Shown piece by piece: positions 46,618-58,055 of a stretch of DNA of 64,000 bases. Positions within the stretch are counted from its first letter, which is position 1; every line of letters begins with the position of its first letter. A program made the position numbers and the translations under genes. The stretch is from positions 868,001 through 932,000 of the forward strand of contig JALLLS010000003.1 of assembly GCA_025094145.1 (NCBI GenBank), written 5' to 3'. Source of the DNA: Spinellus fusiger (taxonomy: Eukaryota; Mucoromycota; Mucoromycetes; Mucorales; Phycomycetaceae). The notes beneath the pieces are model-generated. The model did no database searches. It was not told the DNA's origin and was given only the letters and a program-made list of their open reading frames with translations.

Positions 46618-48068
46618 ACAATAACAACAGCAACAGCAATAGCAATAGCAACAACAGCAACATCAACATCAATAGTGGCAGTGGCAGTGGCAGTGGTCTC
46701 CTGTCCTCTATTGGGAGTCTGGGACAACCCTTGGCGATCTCCAAAGACTCCAAGTCCAAGGACATTGCCATGGCCATGCGGGACAATCGCTATGGTGTCA
46801 AGATGATCCACCGTCGATGGCACTTTCGTGTGTTCCGCAATGCGTTTGTAGGCAGTGAGTGTGTTGACTGGCTGATCAATCAGTGCGATGATATCAGCAC
46901 GCGTGAAGAAGCCATTGCGTTTGGAAACAGTCTTATGGCTCGCAAACCTCCTCTCTTCCAGTCCTCCACCAACCGCCACGGGTTTCTGGATGGTCATTAC
47001 TTTTACACACTGCACGATGAGTTTATGTCTGAGCAAAAGGCATGGTTCCTTAACAATGCATCTTCACAGAACCATCGACGTCCTACCATTGCTTCTCTTA
47101 AAGACCGGGAGGCAGCAGGGTCGAATGAGAAGATGCCACGTCTGAGAGAGAGAGAAGGCAAGACGACATTTGAGATGTCAAAGGCCATGATCATTGATGT
47201 GGATCCCTACAAGAAGAGTGATCGTCGTGAAACTGCGATTCTTCACTACGACACACTGCACAACCCCAAGAATTGCTATCATTTCCAATTGAATTGGCTG
47301 GGATGCACAGCTCAGTTGATCCAGGAGCTGTTGCAGAACTGGAGTCGGCAGGCAGAACGGTTTGGATTGAAGCTGGTGGAGGGGTCTGTGGAGCAGGCCT
47401 ATGAGGATTCAGAGAACAACAATCCGTTCCAGTGCCCAGTGCCTGTTCCACTGGCCTTGTTGCCTCCCTCTGTGGCCGAGATCAATCCCAAGTACGAAGT
47501 CCCTGAGCAATTCTACGCCATTGCTCTTGTAAGACACATGGGGTTTGTTCTGGATGTAGAGGCAGATGCTCGGTTTGAACGTGTCAAGGCAGAGGGGATT
47601 GATTTTGAATACTCTTATATCAAAGAGCCCTACAAATATGACCAGTACATCCACAGTTCGGGTGTTGCGTTTGTTCAGATCCGACCCGACAACCGGGGTT
47701 TCTTTTGGGTGAACAATCGTCTCTATACAAACCATACGCCTGCCCTGGTGGCGCGTCGGCGTGGAGAGAACAGTACACTGATGCACCCGGATGCATTGAG
47801 GGCTGCTTTCCAGGCACGTTGCAATGACTGTACCTGGCTTGCTGAATTCTATGAGAACACTCGGCTGGGATTGGTGCCTAGTCAGGAAAACAGTCTTGGT
47901 GCTTGGGTCTTTGAGAATGTCCGAGCGATTGATGATTTGACAGAAGACATGGCTTCAGAAGAGAGCGGAGTTCCGTGGATTCCTCCTTCTCCCATGTTGA
48001 CACAGCCATTGACAGAAGAGTCTTCTCAAGGCTTGTTTTTGGCTTCTGTGCCTGGTTTGACACTTTAA
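42475..48068 (+). CDS. IML1: Iml1/DEPDC5, GTPase-activating subunit of SEACIT/GATOR1
   Basis: Five exons, join(42475..42873,42912..42980,43046..43231,43323..44774,44889..48068), give 1761 residues (yeast Iml1 about 1580). N-terminal Iml1 features include LWFHDPGVVFTQDAVVNPDHFPNIKDGQ, VSRDIAERFNIR, then VELWFKEQYLGRSDMWRL and the VWA-like block ITPGAGKFTVNKKLLRLTN. A DEP domain lies near residues 1336-1415 (RWHFRVFRNAFVGSECVDWLI to GHYFYTLHDEF). The tail after about 1480 holds the conserved C-terminal domain (RHMGFVLDVEAD, FFWVNNRLYTNH). Iml1 acts with Npr2 and Npr3 to stimulate GTP hydrolysis by Gtr1/RagA and so restrain TORC1 when amino acids are scarce. The exact start is uncertain; ATG 42577 is an alternative that removes a hydrophobic stretch unusual for the family. 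Confidence 0.93.
46443..46700. repeat. Asn/Ser homopolymer tract in IML1
   Basis: About 85 codons of AAC/AAT and AGC/AGT triplets encode alternating poly-Asn and poly-Ser followed by four Ser-Gly pairs. It sits between the middle region and the DEP domain, a natural linker position. Confidence 0.9.
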
Positions 48069-48737
48069 TAAAAGAACAACAGCACGATGACAATGAATAT
48101 TTTCTTTTCTTTTATTATTATTGTAATGATAAATAAGAAAGATAGAAGAAAGATGAGGAAATGAGGAAATGAAGAAATGGAAAAGGAGTAGAAAATGAAA
48201 AGGGGGGCCCAAAAGGAAAAGAACAAAAAGAGCAAAAAGAGAGAGGAGGAAGAGGGGAGTTTGAATTGAGAAGAGCTTATTCTTTCCTCGTACTGATCTC
48301 CCTCTTTTTATTTTATTTTTATAGTGAAAAAGACACCAAGAAAAGCGAGTGAGAGAGAAAAGGGGCGAGTGTGGAGTGGATGAGGGGGTATATAAGCAGA
48401 AGAAATGATGCAAGAAATGAGAAAGAAAGGGGAGAAGAAAGGAGGTCTAGAGAGAAGAGAGAAGAGAGAAGAGAGAGAGAAAAGGAAATCAAAATGTAGA
48501 GATGGTTTTGTATATAAGAAAAAAAAGAAGTGGACTGTACTAAGAGTGTGGTTAATGAAGAGGAAAAGGGAGAGGATGAAGAAGAAAAAGGCAAGTTGGT
48601 CTATGTAGACTTGCATTCTACATTGGCCCCATGGAATAAATATTCTCCATGGCCTGTTTTTGTAGTACAGTTTCCTGGAATCTAATACAACAAGAAAGGT
48701 GAGTTGAATGGCCTATCATGGTCTTTAGATCATCAAC

Positions 48738-49984
48738 CTACTTGCGCAACTGCTCGTTTTCAATGACAAGGCGCTCCAAATCCGATAAGATGGACATTTG
48801 GTTGTCCTTTAAATGTTGGATATGCTGGACAGCTATGGAACAATAAAAGAGATGAATAAGCAAAAGGGGTTATTGTCTTTCTATAGTAGGGTTGAATGGG
48901 TGTGACTTACTGCGATGTAAAAGGGCCACTTTACTCATCTTCTTATTCAGGCAGGCAGGCAATTCATTACGAAGGTCTTCAAAGCCATCTTTGATTTGTG
49001 CTCTACGCTTTTGTTCGGATTGGATATGGATTTGGCGTCTCATTTCAGTGGAGGAGAGTCCTTTTCTATTGTGACAGATGAGATAAGCAATAGTATTAGC
49101 ACAAGAAAAGAGATAGAAATAGGTACAAGTATCAGTACAGATGTCAGTGACAAGTACACCTTTGCAGTACAAAATACAAATGTGTACATCAAAGAGTGAA
49201 ATGTACTAGGGGCTAATATTAAATAAAAAAAAAGAAAGAGAGAGAGAGAGAACTTACAGAGACATATCGCCTCCTTCATCTTCATTATCGTCATCTTCAT
49301 CATCCTTCTCAGAGTCATCATTGCAGTCTTCTTTCAATTCACCAGGTATTTTGCGTTGTTTTTTACGATGCAATGCTTGGCCATTGGTGGATTGCTCATA
49401 CGTCTCTTTAGAATATTGTAGGAATTCCGGGTAAAATGAGTCGGGTAAAGAAGATGCCTTGGCGATTGTTTCATTGAGGTAGTCTACGGAGGAGGAGGAC
49501 ATGGTAGAGGTAGTGGTGGTGGAGGAGGAAGAGGCCACAAGCATAGGTGGTTCGGGAGGCATGATGGTGGAGGGTGAGCAGCACACATTGCCTTTGTCAG
49601 CCTTCATTTTTGAGACGGGTGTGGTGGAGGGCGGTAGAAAGGCTTCGTCAGAGGATCCTTGATTCACACCAAATCCATGATGAAGGGTAGAAGGGTCGTA
49701 AAAGTACCCAGGTGTACTGTTGAGAGGTGACTGAGTGGTTGCCATGGAAGAGACGTAAAAGGGAGAGCCTTTTTATGAATATAGAAATGTAGAAATGTCA
49801 ATGTGTATCCATGGAAACAGAAAAAAGTGCTTATTCTACATGGACATAAAACACACTTGGGCATCTTTATCCTAGACATACCTGAGGAAGAATAGGCCAT
49901 GGATTGGTCTGGGAGCTCCATCTTGGAATATTGGGAGGCAGGATATTCACCCAAGTAGTTGGAAGGTATAAAGTATTGACTCAT
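48738..49984 (-). CDS. bHLH transcription factor (Mlx/Myc-like)
   Basis: Four exons, complement(join(48738..48832,48911..49065,49258..49768,49882..49984)), give 287 residues. The basic region and helix-loop-helix read MRRQIHIQSEQKRRAQIKDG, FEDLRNELPACLNKKMSKVA, then LLHRTVQHIQHLK across the last intron; the His-x3-Glu-x2-Lys-Arg-Arg pattern indicates E-box (CACGTG-type) binding. A short leucine-spaced helix (LSDLERLVIENEQLRK) ends the protein and may extend dimerisation. The first 200 residues are Ser/Thr/Pro-rich with a strongly acidic segment (DDSEKDDEDDDNEDEGGD), a possible activation region. The closest group by motif memory is Mlx and Mlx-like fungal factors; the target genes cannot be told. 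Confidence 0.85.
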
Positions 49985-52054
49985 GTTTTATGCACACAAT
50001 GGTATCTCTGTTGGTATCAGTGGCAGTGGACTTGTTAATTCTGCCTTTGTTTTTTTCTCTCTTTGTAGCAGTGTAGAATATAAGATTGGCTCTTCAAAAG
50101 TACCAGTGCCAGGAAAGAAGAATAGAAAGCGAGGAGTTGATAAAAGGGATTTTAGAGCAACAGAAGAAAATATAGCAAATTTAAATAGGGCAATTACTGT
50201 TTAAAGAAGAGATGGGCAGAAGAGTACAAATAATACAAACACACACAAACACACAATTAGAGGGTAACAAAAGGGGGATAAGAAAAAGACAAGGTTAAAT
50301 TTTCTGTATTTATGTCTATTGCAGTGCTACGCAACGCAGCTCAGTCATCACTAGGCTGAGTTGGAAGAGGCTCTGTGTCATGAAAATAGCCTATTCAATG
50401 ATGAAAAGGGCTCGGGCGTTTCTATGAACCAATTAGTCAATAGCATCCAGAACTTGATTTCTTGGTATTTGCAGTGTCAGGTGATGTGTTACCACACGCC
50501 AATTCTCATTCTGATCCCTGTTCAGATTAGCGCTTCATTTTGCTGCCAGTAGAGGAACGCAATCGAATGTGATAGGATTTGCCTCGTTGGCGATTGTACA
50601 ACTGCTGTGGATGTAACCTGTCCACGTTAAATATGTACACTTTATCTGTTACAAGACATTATAGGACAGGGTGGGACAGGGTGGGACCAGTACTGTCTTT
50701 GAAAATCAGCATTATCAGCACACGTCTTGCCTTTGTCCTATATTATGTCATAACAACCTCAGCACCACCATCGACTTGTAGGGAAAAGAAAAGAAATGAA
50801 AGAGTAGGTCTTTTTTCTTTTCTTGTTTGTGTTTTTCACTCAGACACACACTCTTATAGCAGAAAACCCTGCTTAATGACAAGGTTTGGACTTTCTTTAT
50901 TTGTAATCCTCTTGAGGCACGTTTACTTTAGACAATAGAAAAATAATCAGGTCAATAGCATGGAAGATTGAGTCTCCGTCTAATGCAAAATAAGAAAAGA
51001 AAAAAGAGCAGACAGACAGACAGACAGAGATAAGCAAGTCTAACAGAAATGGTGATCTATGGCTGAATGTCAAAATAAAATATAAAATATAAAATATAAA
51101 ATATAAAAATAAAAATAAAATAGAATAGAATAGAATAAATAAAATAAAATAAAATAAAATAAAATATAAAATATAAAATAAAAAATAAAAAATAAAGCCG
51201 TGCATTAAGCTAACAATGCTGAAGAGCTGTCCTTCAAGGATAAAAGAAATGTCTCTAAAAATATAAATATATAAATATACATATAAATATACATAAATAT
51301 AAATAAATATAAATATAAATAAATAAATATAAATAAAATAGAGTGGAATAATATAAAATAAAATAAAACCTGTAGGCTGTTCTCCAATCCTGGGTGGATT
51401 TGGTAAGGCCTCAACACCCTAGCAGGTCTATCTGGTATCCTTACAGCCATATTGGACCCAAGAGCCGATGCGGTCTACCAAAATCAAATAAAAAGACAAG
51501 AGTGCACGGGAAACAAAGATACTTTCTGTCGGATAAGAAGAGCCAGTTGTACGAGCATTATTATACTTGCTCCACATTAGATCCACATCTCAAAGACTGA
51601 CCTTGCACTGTCTCCTCCGCCTATCCCACGTGGCGATGCACTTGCTATAGATCCCATTTGCGATATAAAAAGCGGTCTACAATGCCACTCGTCCATCCCA
51701 CATGAACAGAGTTCCTCCATGTTCAAACAGAACCGGAAATGAAAAATCGAAAATGAAAAATCGAAAATGAAAAATCGAAATCGAAAAATAGAGAAAAAAA
51801 GAAAAAGTCAAAGCCAACCCATGTGTTTGTTACTCTATGTATAAACAGTATATTTTATCTTTTCATCCTTTCTGTAGTACTATTTTTACGCTTCTTTATC
51901 TTTTTGTTTTCTTCTTTGTTCTTATTCTTCTATAAAATAATAAAAGACAAGAGAATTCAACCATTTTTATGTGCCATTGTGTGTAGGTGTGTGTGTATAA
52001 AGGGGTGTGTGTGTATAAATGTCCATGCCTGTCAGTTATCCAATTCACTTGTCA
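49985..52054. other. Spacer with simple repeats
   Basis: Short frames at 49983-50204 and 50579-50938 show no domain and have poor codon character. 51070-51196 and 51255-51368 are ATAAA-type pentamer and related repeats, and 51738-51785 holds about four copies of a 13-14 bp unit (AAAATGAAAAATCG). No tRNA or snRNA was recognised. Confidence 0.5.
51070..51368. repeat. ATAAA/ATAAATAT low-complexity repeats
   Basis: Two blocks of AATAAAATAT and AAATATAAAT units separated by about 55 bp of unique sequence (51197-51254). They look like simple slippage repeats. Confidence 0.85.
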
Positions 52055-53954
52055 TCAAAGGCGAGGAAGACGATGACCAAATGTCTCCATCTCTTCCAAA
52101 GCAATCTGGATTCGGGGATCAGACTCCCGCTGGAGCTTTCTTACTAGAGACAAGTAGGCAGCACTGGATGGAACCACACCAAAGGCCTTCATCTCCTCCA
52201 GATATTTAAATGCATCCTCATAATCCCGCTGCGTGCATGAAAGCTCGATCATCTTTGTGTAGGTGTCTGCATTGGGCGAAATACCAGCCTTTCTCATTTC
52301 ATCAATCACAACAGATCCCATCAGCTTGTTAGAGGTTCTAATACAGCCCTGAAGTACAGCATGGTAAGTATCAATGTCAGGCACAACTCCAAGAGCTGCT
52401 GCCTCACGGTACGTAGCCACCGTTCTCTCTATATCACCAGCAACAGCACAGGACTCTATAATGACATTAAAGGCAGCAATGTCGACTCGTTTGCCTTCTG
52501 CCTTGAGCTCTTCCAATAAAAAGTAGGCATTGTCAATGTCCTCTACTTTACTATAGATCTTGTCTCTGATGAGCAATGTGACTGCATGTGTAGGAGTGAC
52601 GCCTGAACTGCGCATGATGTCCAGGACATTAAAGGCGTTCTTAAGATCATTCTTCACAACAAATGCCTCCATCAAGGGCGTAAAGTAATGCTCTTTGTAA
52701 GGATATCCTTGAATCCCCAACTGTTGGATCACATTTGTAGCCAGCTTCACATTGCCAGCTTTGGCAGCAATACGGATCACACTCAAACAAGTGCCCTCGT
52801 CAGGACGCATGGAGCATTCGTTAACTGCCTTATCCCAACAAAAGGCAGCTGCTTCACACTATCCATAATACACACATCAATAAATCATCTAGATAATAGC
52901 ACTGATAATAAACACTAGTCTAGTCCATACCTGATCATCATCTGCTACTGCTCTCAATACATTCATGTACATGGTAGTCTGGCCTTGCAATGCCAACCCT
53001 CTGTCAATACAATCTTTCAATATATCGTAAGCCAAACCAGCCTCCTTCAAGCGAAGACAGGCACTGACAATATGACTGCAGCAGGCCAAGTTCAACTGAA
53101 TGCCCTCTTCTTTCATTGATTCCACAGCATCTATGGCCTGTTCCAAGTAATCTCCCTTTGCCAATGCATGCACTACATGGTAGTAGGAAGCAGGTGTCTT
53201 TTCAATGCCCTTTTTCTTCATTTCACTCAGGATATGAGCTTGTGCTTTGAAGTTTGCTGATTCAGTGAATCCCTTTTATAGTTGTATAGAGAGTTGTATA
53301 GAGAGTTGTATATATTTATATATGCAGCATGTCCACCCAGTGCACAGAGAAGAAAGAAGAAAAAGAAAATAAGCACCTGTGAATATGCTTCTCTTTTCAT
53401 CTTTCTCTCTTACTACCAGCACCTTACCTGAAGAATGATGTTGTAGGTATCAACCGTAGGCTCAAACTTATCATTCTCCATAGACTCCAGGGTTCTTTTG
53501 ACGTCATATAGCTTATTAGAACGAGCATAGGCAGCTAATAAAGCAGTATACGTGTGGCGATCAAATTTGAGGTTTTGTTCTTTGATTTCTCTGATAATAG
53601 TCAACACCTTGTTTAACATTCTAGAGTTGTAGGAAGGTGAATTGATGATATACGCCAACTTGTGGTTGAAGAGCGACAATGGAGCTGTAGGGTGGCTTCC
53701 TCTCACCATGGAAGGCGGTGTGATTCTCATTGCACCCAACTGTCGGGTGGCAGTAGATTGCATACGGCCATGAACTGTCCCATAAAGAAAGAGGTGTTAG
53801 TATATACCATGAGCATTTTCTAATGAGGAAAGAAGGGGAGGATAATAACGAGGGGGTGTCTGTGTGTACCTTTGACTGAAGTATTGACATGTCCAATATA
53901 ATTTTTCAGAGGCCTTGTGTGGGCCTGCAGTTTTGTTATCAAGAGTCTATTCAT
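52055..53954 (-). CDS. Mitochondrial pentatricopeptide-repeat (PPR) protein
   Basis: Four exons, complement(join(52055..52858,52931..53272,53428..53774,53870..53954)), give 525 residues. The N-terminus MNRLLITKLQAHTRPLKNYI is basic and lacks acids, as in mitochondrial presequences. About ten 35-residue PPR motifs follow, for example FDRHTYTALLAAYARSNKLY, FEPTVDTYNIIL, TPASYYHVVHALAKGDYLEQ, PDIDTYHAVLQGCIRTSNKL and PNADTYTKMIELSCTQRDYE. PPR proteins bind organellar RNA and act in its processing, stability or translation; which RNA is bound cannot be told. All four junctions close in frame. Confidence 0.88.
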
Positions 53955-56900
53955 AGTAAGAAATAATAAAAAATCAACACTTCTGGTGTTCTTCTTTTTG
54001 AATCCTGGTGACTTTTGTTATTGGTGGCAGTCGTAGTAGTAGCAGTGGTAGCAGTGGTAGCAGTGACTGTGGATAGAGATAAACAGGCACAGAGAGTAGG
54101 CGTGAGTTGGGTGGGTTGCCAAGAAGCTCTCTCTCTCTTTTTTACTGCCTTTGCCCCTCTCCCACCCCCGCCCCCCTGGAATAGAAAATTATTCATCAAG
54201 TCAAGGCAAAGACATAAGCCACTGTAGGAAGAGATGTGTGACTGCAAATACAAAGAGTCTATGGTTGCTATTTTAGTGACTTGTGCTCCTTGAATCAAGA
54301 AAGCGGGCCTGCTTTCAATGGGCTACCCTTCTTTTATATAGATAATAAAAGTCAAACAAACAAAACAAAGAGATGGAATATACAAGGCGACTCGGACTGT
54401 TCTATTCTAATAAACTTCAATAGTAGGAGTCTGTACTGACAGATAGCTATAGATATGAAGCAGAGAGTATAAAAGATATCTGTCACTCATTCCCTCTCCT
54501 GCTATTGGTTGATATATAGCATTTACACTGATGAGTAAGGGGAGGAGAGAGGGGGGCAATAAGAGTCAAAGGAAGGAAGAAAGAAAGAAAGGGAGAGAAA
54601 AAAGCCGTAAGATGACTGCTTGTATTTTGAGATACTAAGAAATGAGGTCTATACATTCTAATAGCAGTAGTAGAAATGAACTCAAGGTAGAATCCAACTG
54701 TTGTATCAATGATAGAAAGATTCATCTTGTCAATAGTAGAACACATTCACTTGAGTTTTAAGTAACAAAGATTGTACCTTTTTATTTATATTATAAAAAA
54801 TTAAAAAATTAAAGGGGTGAAATCAACCCAACCGTCAAGTTTAAGCTGTACATCCACCGATTCTCAACCAAAGAGTTGAGTAATAAAAGAATACTCTGCT
54901 GGATAGGGTAAGAAGAAAAAGAAGAGACTTGTTATGTGTATTCTTTCATCACAAGGGTATGTCTTGGTAGTACTATAACGAAGAATAATAGAAGACTAAA
55001 GAACGCATGATGACCAGAGAACTCCAAGGATGACCAGGGAATTATAGAATTAAAACAATGACTCTATCCATGACGCTGACCTTTTGTATGGAGGCTGCCC
55101 ATCCTTACCCTAAGCAGTAAGAGGGCTGCGGAGATCTGTCTCAAGTCCTACTTCCTCCTCTTGACATTCTTAACTGCAGTTCTGTGTAGCAAAAATCCAT
55201 ATGGAGCCAACTTTATTGACATGATAATCCAACCATTAAAATAGAGGATACATCCCATGTTACTTTAAACTTGAATAAAGAATAGTTTTCTCGGATATTT
55301 ATGGTTAGATTGCCTGACTTAGTTTTGTCATTGGTACATTTCATTGCACGTTTTCTTGTATGGGTTGTCTTTGGAATACACTAGGGGTCCTATGGATAAA
55401 TCTTTTAAGCTTTATTTTCTTATTTATCTTTCAAAGAAATGGAAAAGGAAATATTACTGTACTCTTATTGCCATTAAAAATCTGTAAGAGAACTTATTGA
55501 GTATCACGCATGGAGCTTTTTTTTTCTTTCTCTCTCTCTCTCTCTTCAGATTATCCTATTTTCCTAAAGTTAAAAAAAAATCATTTAAGAAAATAAACAA
55601 TGCCACTGAAATATAATTCAAACTCTTTGAGTTCACCACAGATCCATCGTCCTACCAGCACGTCACTTGAATCACCGCTAGACTCTTTTATCGTTGCTCT
55701 CTTCATCAGTAATAAACTTGAGATCCCTTTTTTTTCCCCTCATTCTAATAGAGATGGTCTTACCCTTTCATTCGTTCATGGACTGACAGGTTTTTCTCTT
55801 ATCTTAGGCGTGACAGATTTCTTAAAAGAGAGAGAAATGTATAATGAAATGCTAAAGATTACAGGCTATTGGGTCATTTATCGATTTCTTTATTAGGATT
55901 AAATTCTTGTCAAAGTTTATATCTTTTACATTCATATTCCAATACTGTGGCATTTGAATCCGCATTAAAGTTGTGGGAAAATTCAATGGAATGGGAGGAG
56001 AAATAACGTATGATGTCTGAACTACAAGGGTTTATCTTGTAGAGTACACGTATTTATGTATTTACATAAGTACATAAATTATATTACATTGAATTATATT
56101 ATATTATATTGAGTTTTATTCTGTTCTATTGGTAACAACTGTTTTCTTGAAATGACATACTGTTCAGACCTTTCAGAAAATACAGAGACATCTATGTGAA
56201 TAGGAAGAAAGAAAGAAAAAAACATACCCTTCTATTTATTTATTTATCTCGTTAGACTTGGTGGAGTAGGGTTTGTTTTCTCTCTTTCTTTCTCTCTTTC
56301 TCTCTCTTCTTTTTGGATCTCAACTGAAGTCGATGTTTGATTGAAGAATTTAAAATTTCCGAGTGTGGGTTATGCCGAACATGAGTGACTATTCTTGGGT
56401 TCTCAGATATAATAATAGCTGCTATTCAATAGGCGTCTGAACATACTATATTACCTTTTTATTGTTTAGGCCCATGGATCAAGTAGTGCCTGAGTAGTAT
56501 TGTTTGTTATGCCCATCCACTCTAGTTGCTCATGTCGTGTTTGCAGGTGTTTATACGTTTTATAATAATTATAATTATAATAATTGAGACGGATCTTTCA
56601 ATTAGCTGTTAGTCAATAAAGGCAGATTGTCCATATCCTTAAAATAGACAGAAAGACAAGTGTCAAAAGAATATTCAAAGTAGCCTTGATTGTCGGTTCT
56701 TTCTTATGTTCTATTGAATGCTGTGTTCACATACAGTGCACTTGATGTAAGCAAATACATTAGATGAGGCATATTACAGCCTTTTCTTTTCTCATCGTTT
56801 CTTTTCTATAACATTTTATTGTCTATTGTTTCTTTATAGAAACAAATACTATTGATATGTACCACTGAAAGCTAGATTCAGTGACTTGTCGGCCCTTATG

Positions 56901-56989
56901 TTATCATGGTGTCGTGATTCTTACTTCTACACACTTAAATATATTTGGAATATAAAATAAAATAAACGGACTATCAAATTATAATACTG
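53955..56989. other. Spacer with one possible broken coding fragment
   Basis: 55600-55896 (+) encodes 98 residues including RDGLTLSFVHGLTGFSLILG and FLKEREMYNEMLKI. A different frame directly after it (about 55865-56008) reads LLGLNSCQSLYLLHSYSNTV to MEWEEK and a stop. Together they look like the end of one gene broken by a frameshift, but I do not recognise the family. 54100-54190 is the GC-richer upstream region of the PPR gene. The remainder is AT-rich with nothing recognisable. Confidence 0.35.
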
Positions 56990-58055
56990 CCTTGATTGGC
57001 TAAAATATCTCAAAATTTATCTCCGTAGTCTAAACGATCTATTTCAAACTCCATTTGCTTATTTTAGCAATGATTATTGACTTTGCAACTGAACATTATC
57101 AAGTTGGCTATAAAAGGAAGAAATAGAACCAGAGTTACTTCATTATTGAAACTCAATCATTACTATTCTTCTCTTAACATAATGTGTTATCCTTAAGCTC
57201 ACAGTAAGGGTATATAACAATATTGAAAGTGTATTGATGATAGAAGCTATGGAGTTAAATTTATTGGTTATTACCCATAAAAGAGAACCAAATTGATTTA
57301 TAATAAGACAACTATAGCCATTCAATGACTGAATGTCTCTCATTCAGCAAAAACATCAAAGTCTACCTCAACGGTGGTGTTCAATGGAAACAAGGTGTTG
57401 TCTCTAATACTGTTCTCTAGACCCAAAATGGCAAGAAATTGGTTTGATTGGCTTGTGAATTATAGGAAAATGGAGGTTAAAGTATAATACACTAGGATAG
57501 AGAGAGAGATTATTCCTTTTGATATTTCTCACAAAATTCATTAACTTGATACTTAACTGCTCGTCAAGATGAACATAACTGAGTAATGTAATATGCCATT
57601 ATGAACAAAGAAAAAAATAGAGGGAAATGATAAATACTACCAAAGGCTATTTTTGAGATAAAAAAAAGGGTAAATAGTATCCTCATCTGTGCTTGAGCTC
57701 ATTGCAATCCACAAGACACTCTTCTGCTATGAGGTAAATAAAGACTCTTCTCAAGCCAGCTCCGGGTATTCTTCTATTCTGTCAATAGTGTCTAGGGTGT
57801 AGATTCTTTTGCTATGATGAAATACACTTTGAACATAAGTATCTATTTTAATAATATACTATTATCTATAGTATTATAATAAACAATCCTATTCATAAAT
57901 GTACTTTGATATTGTGGTATTCTAAAAAAGAAATAAGAAACTGCATACCCATAAACCTTTTATTTTGAATAGCGCTCTGTAAAATAGAATGATTTAAAAT
58001 TACTTAAAGGGAAGATAGTATTACCGCTTAAAAACCAGAAAAACTCTCGGGTGTG
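56990..58055 (-). mobile_element. Partial third copy of the TnpB-bearing transposon family
   Basis: Inverted relative to copy 1, this stretch matches its left 850 bp in scattered but collinear blocks: the end ACTCTCGGGTGTG at 58043-58055 with CGCTTAAAAACCAGAAAA before it; CTATAGTATTATAATAAACAAT near 57870; CTCGTCAAGATGAACATA near 57560; and TAAAAGGAAGAAATAG near 57115. A stretch of roughly 310 bp (about 57230-57545) has no counterpart in copy 1 and may be an insertion. The relic nuclease region and the other terminus were not found. The terminal repeat is diverged and the flanking TA is lost, so this is the oldest copy. The left boundary is approximate. Confidence 0.6.

Noticed and set aside
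46431..47036. Long minus-strand frames rich in Leu or Val/Ala
   Set aside because: They are the antisense of the AAC/AGC tract in IML1.
50897..51205. 102-codon minus-strand frame rich in Phe/Tyr/Leu
   Set aside because: It is the translation of ATAAA repeats.
55003..55080. C/D-box snoRNA-like segment (ATGATGA near 55007, CTGA near 55077)
   Set aside because: No terminal stem pairs the flanks, and the internal C'/D' boxes and an rRNA-complementary guide were not evident.
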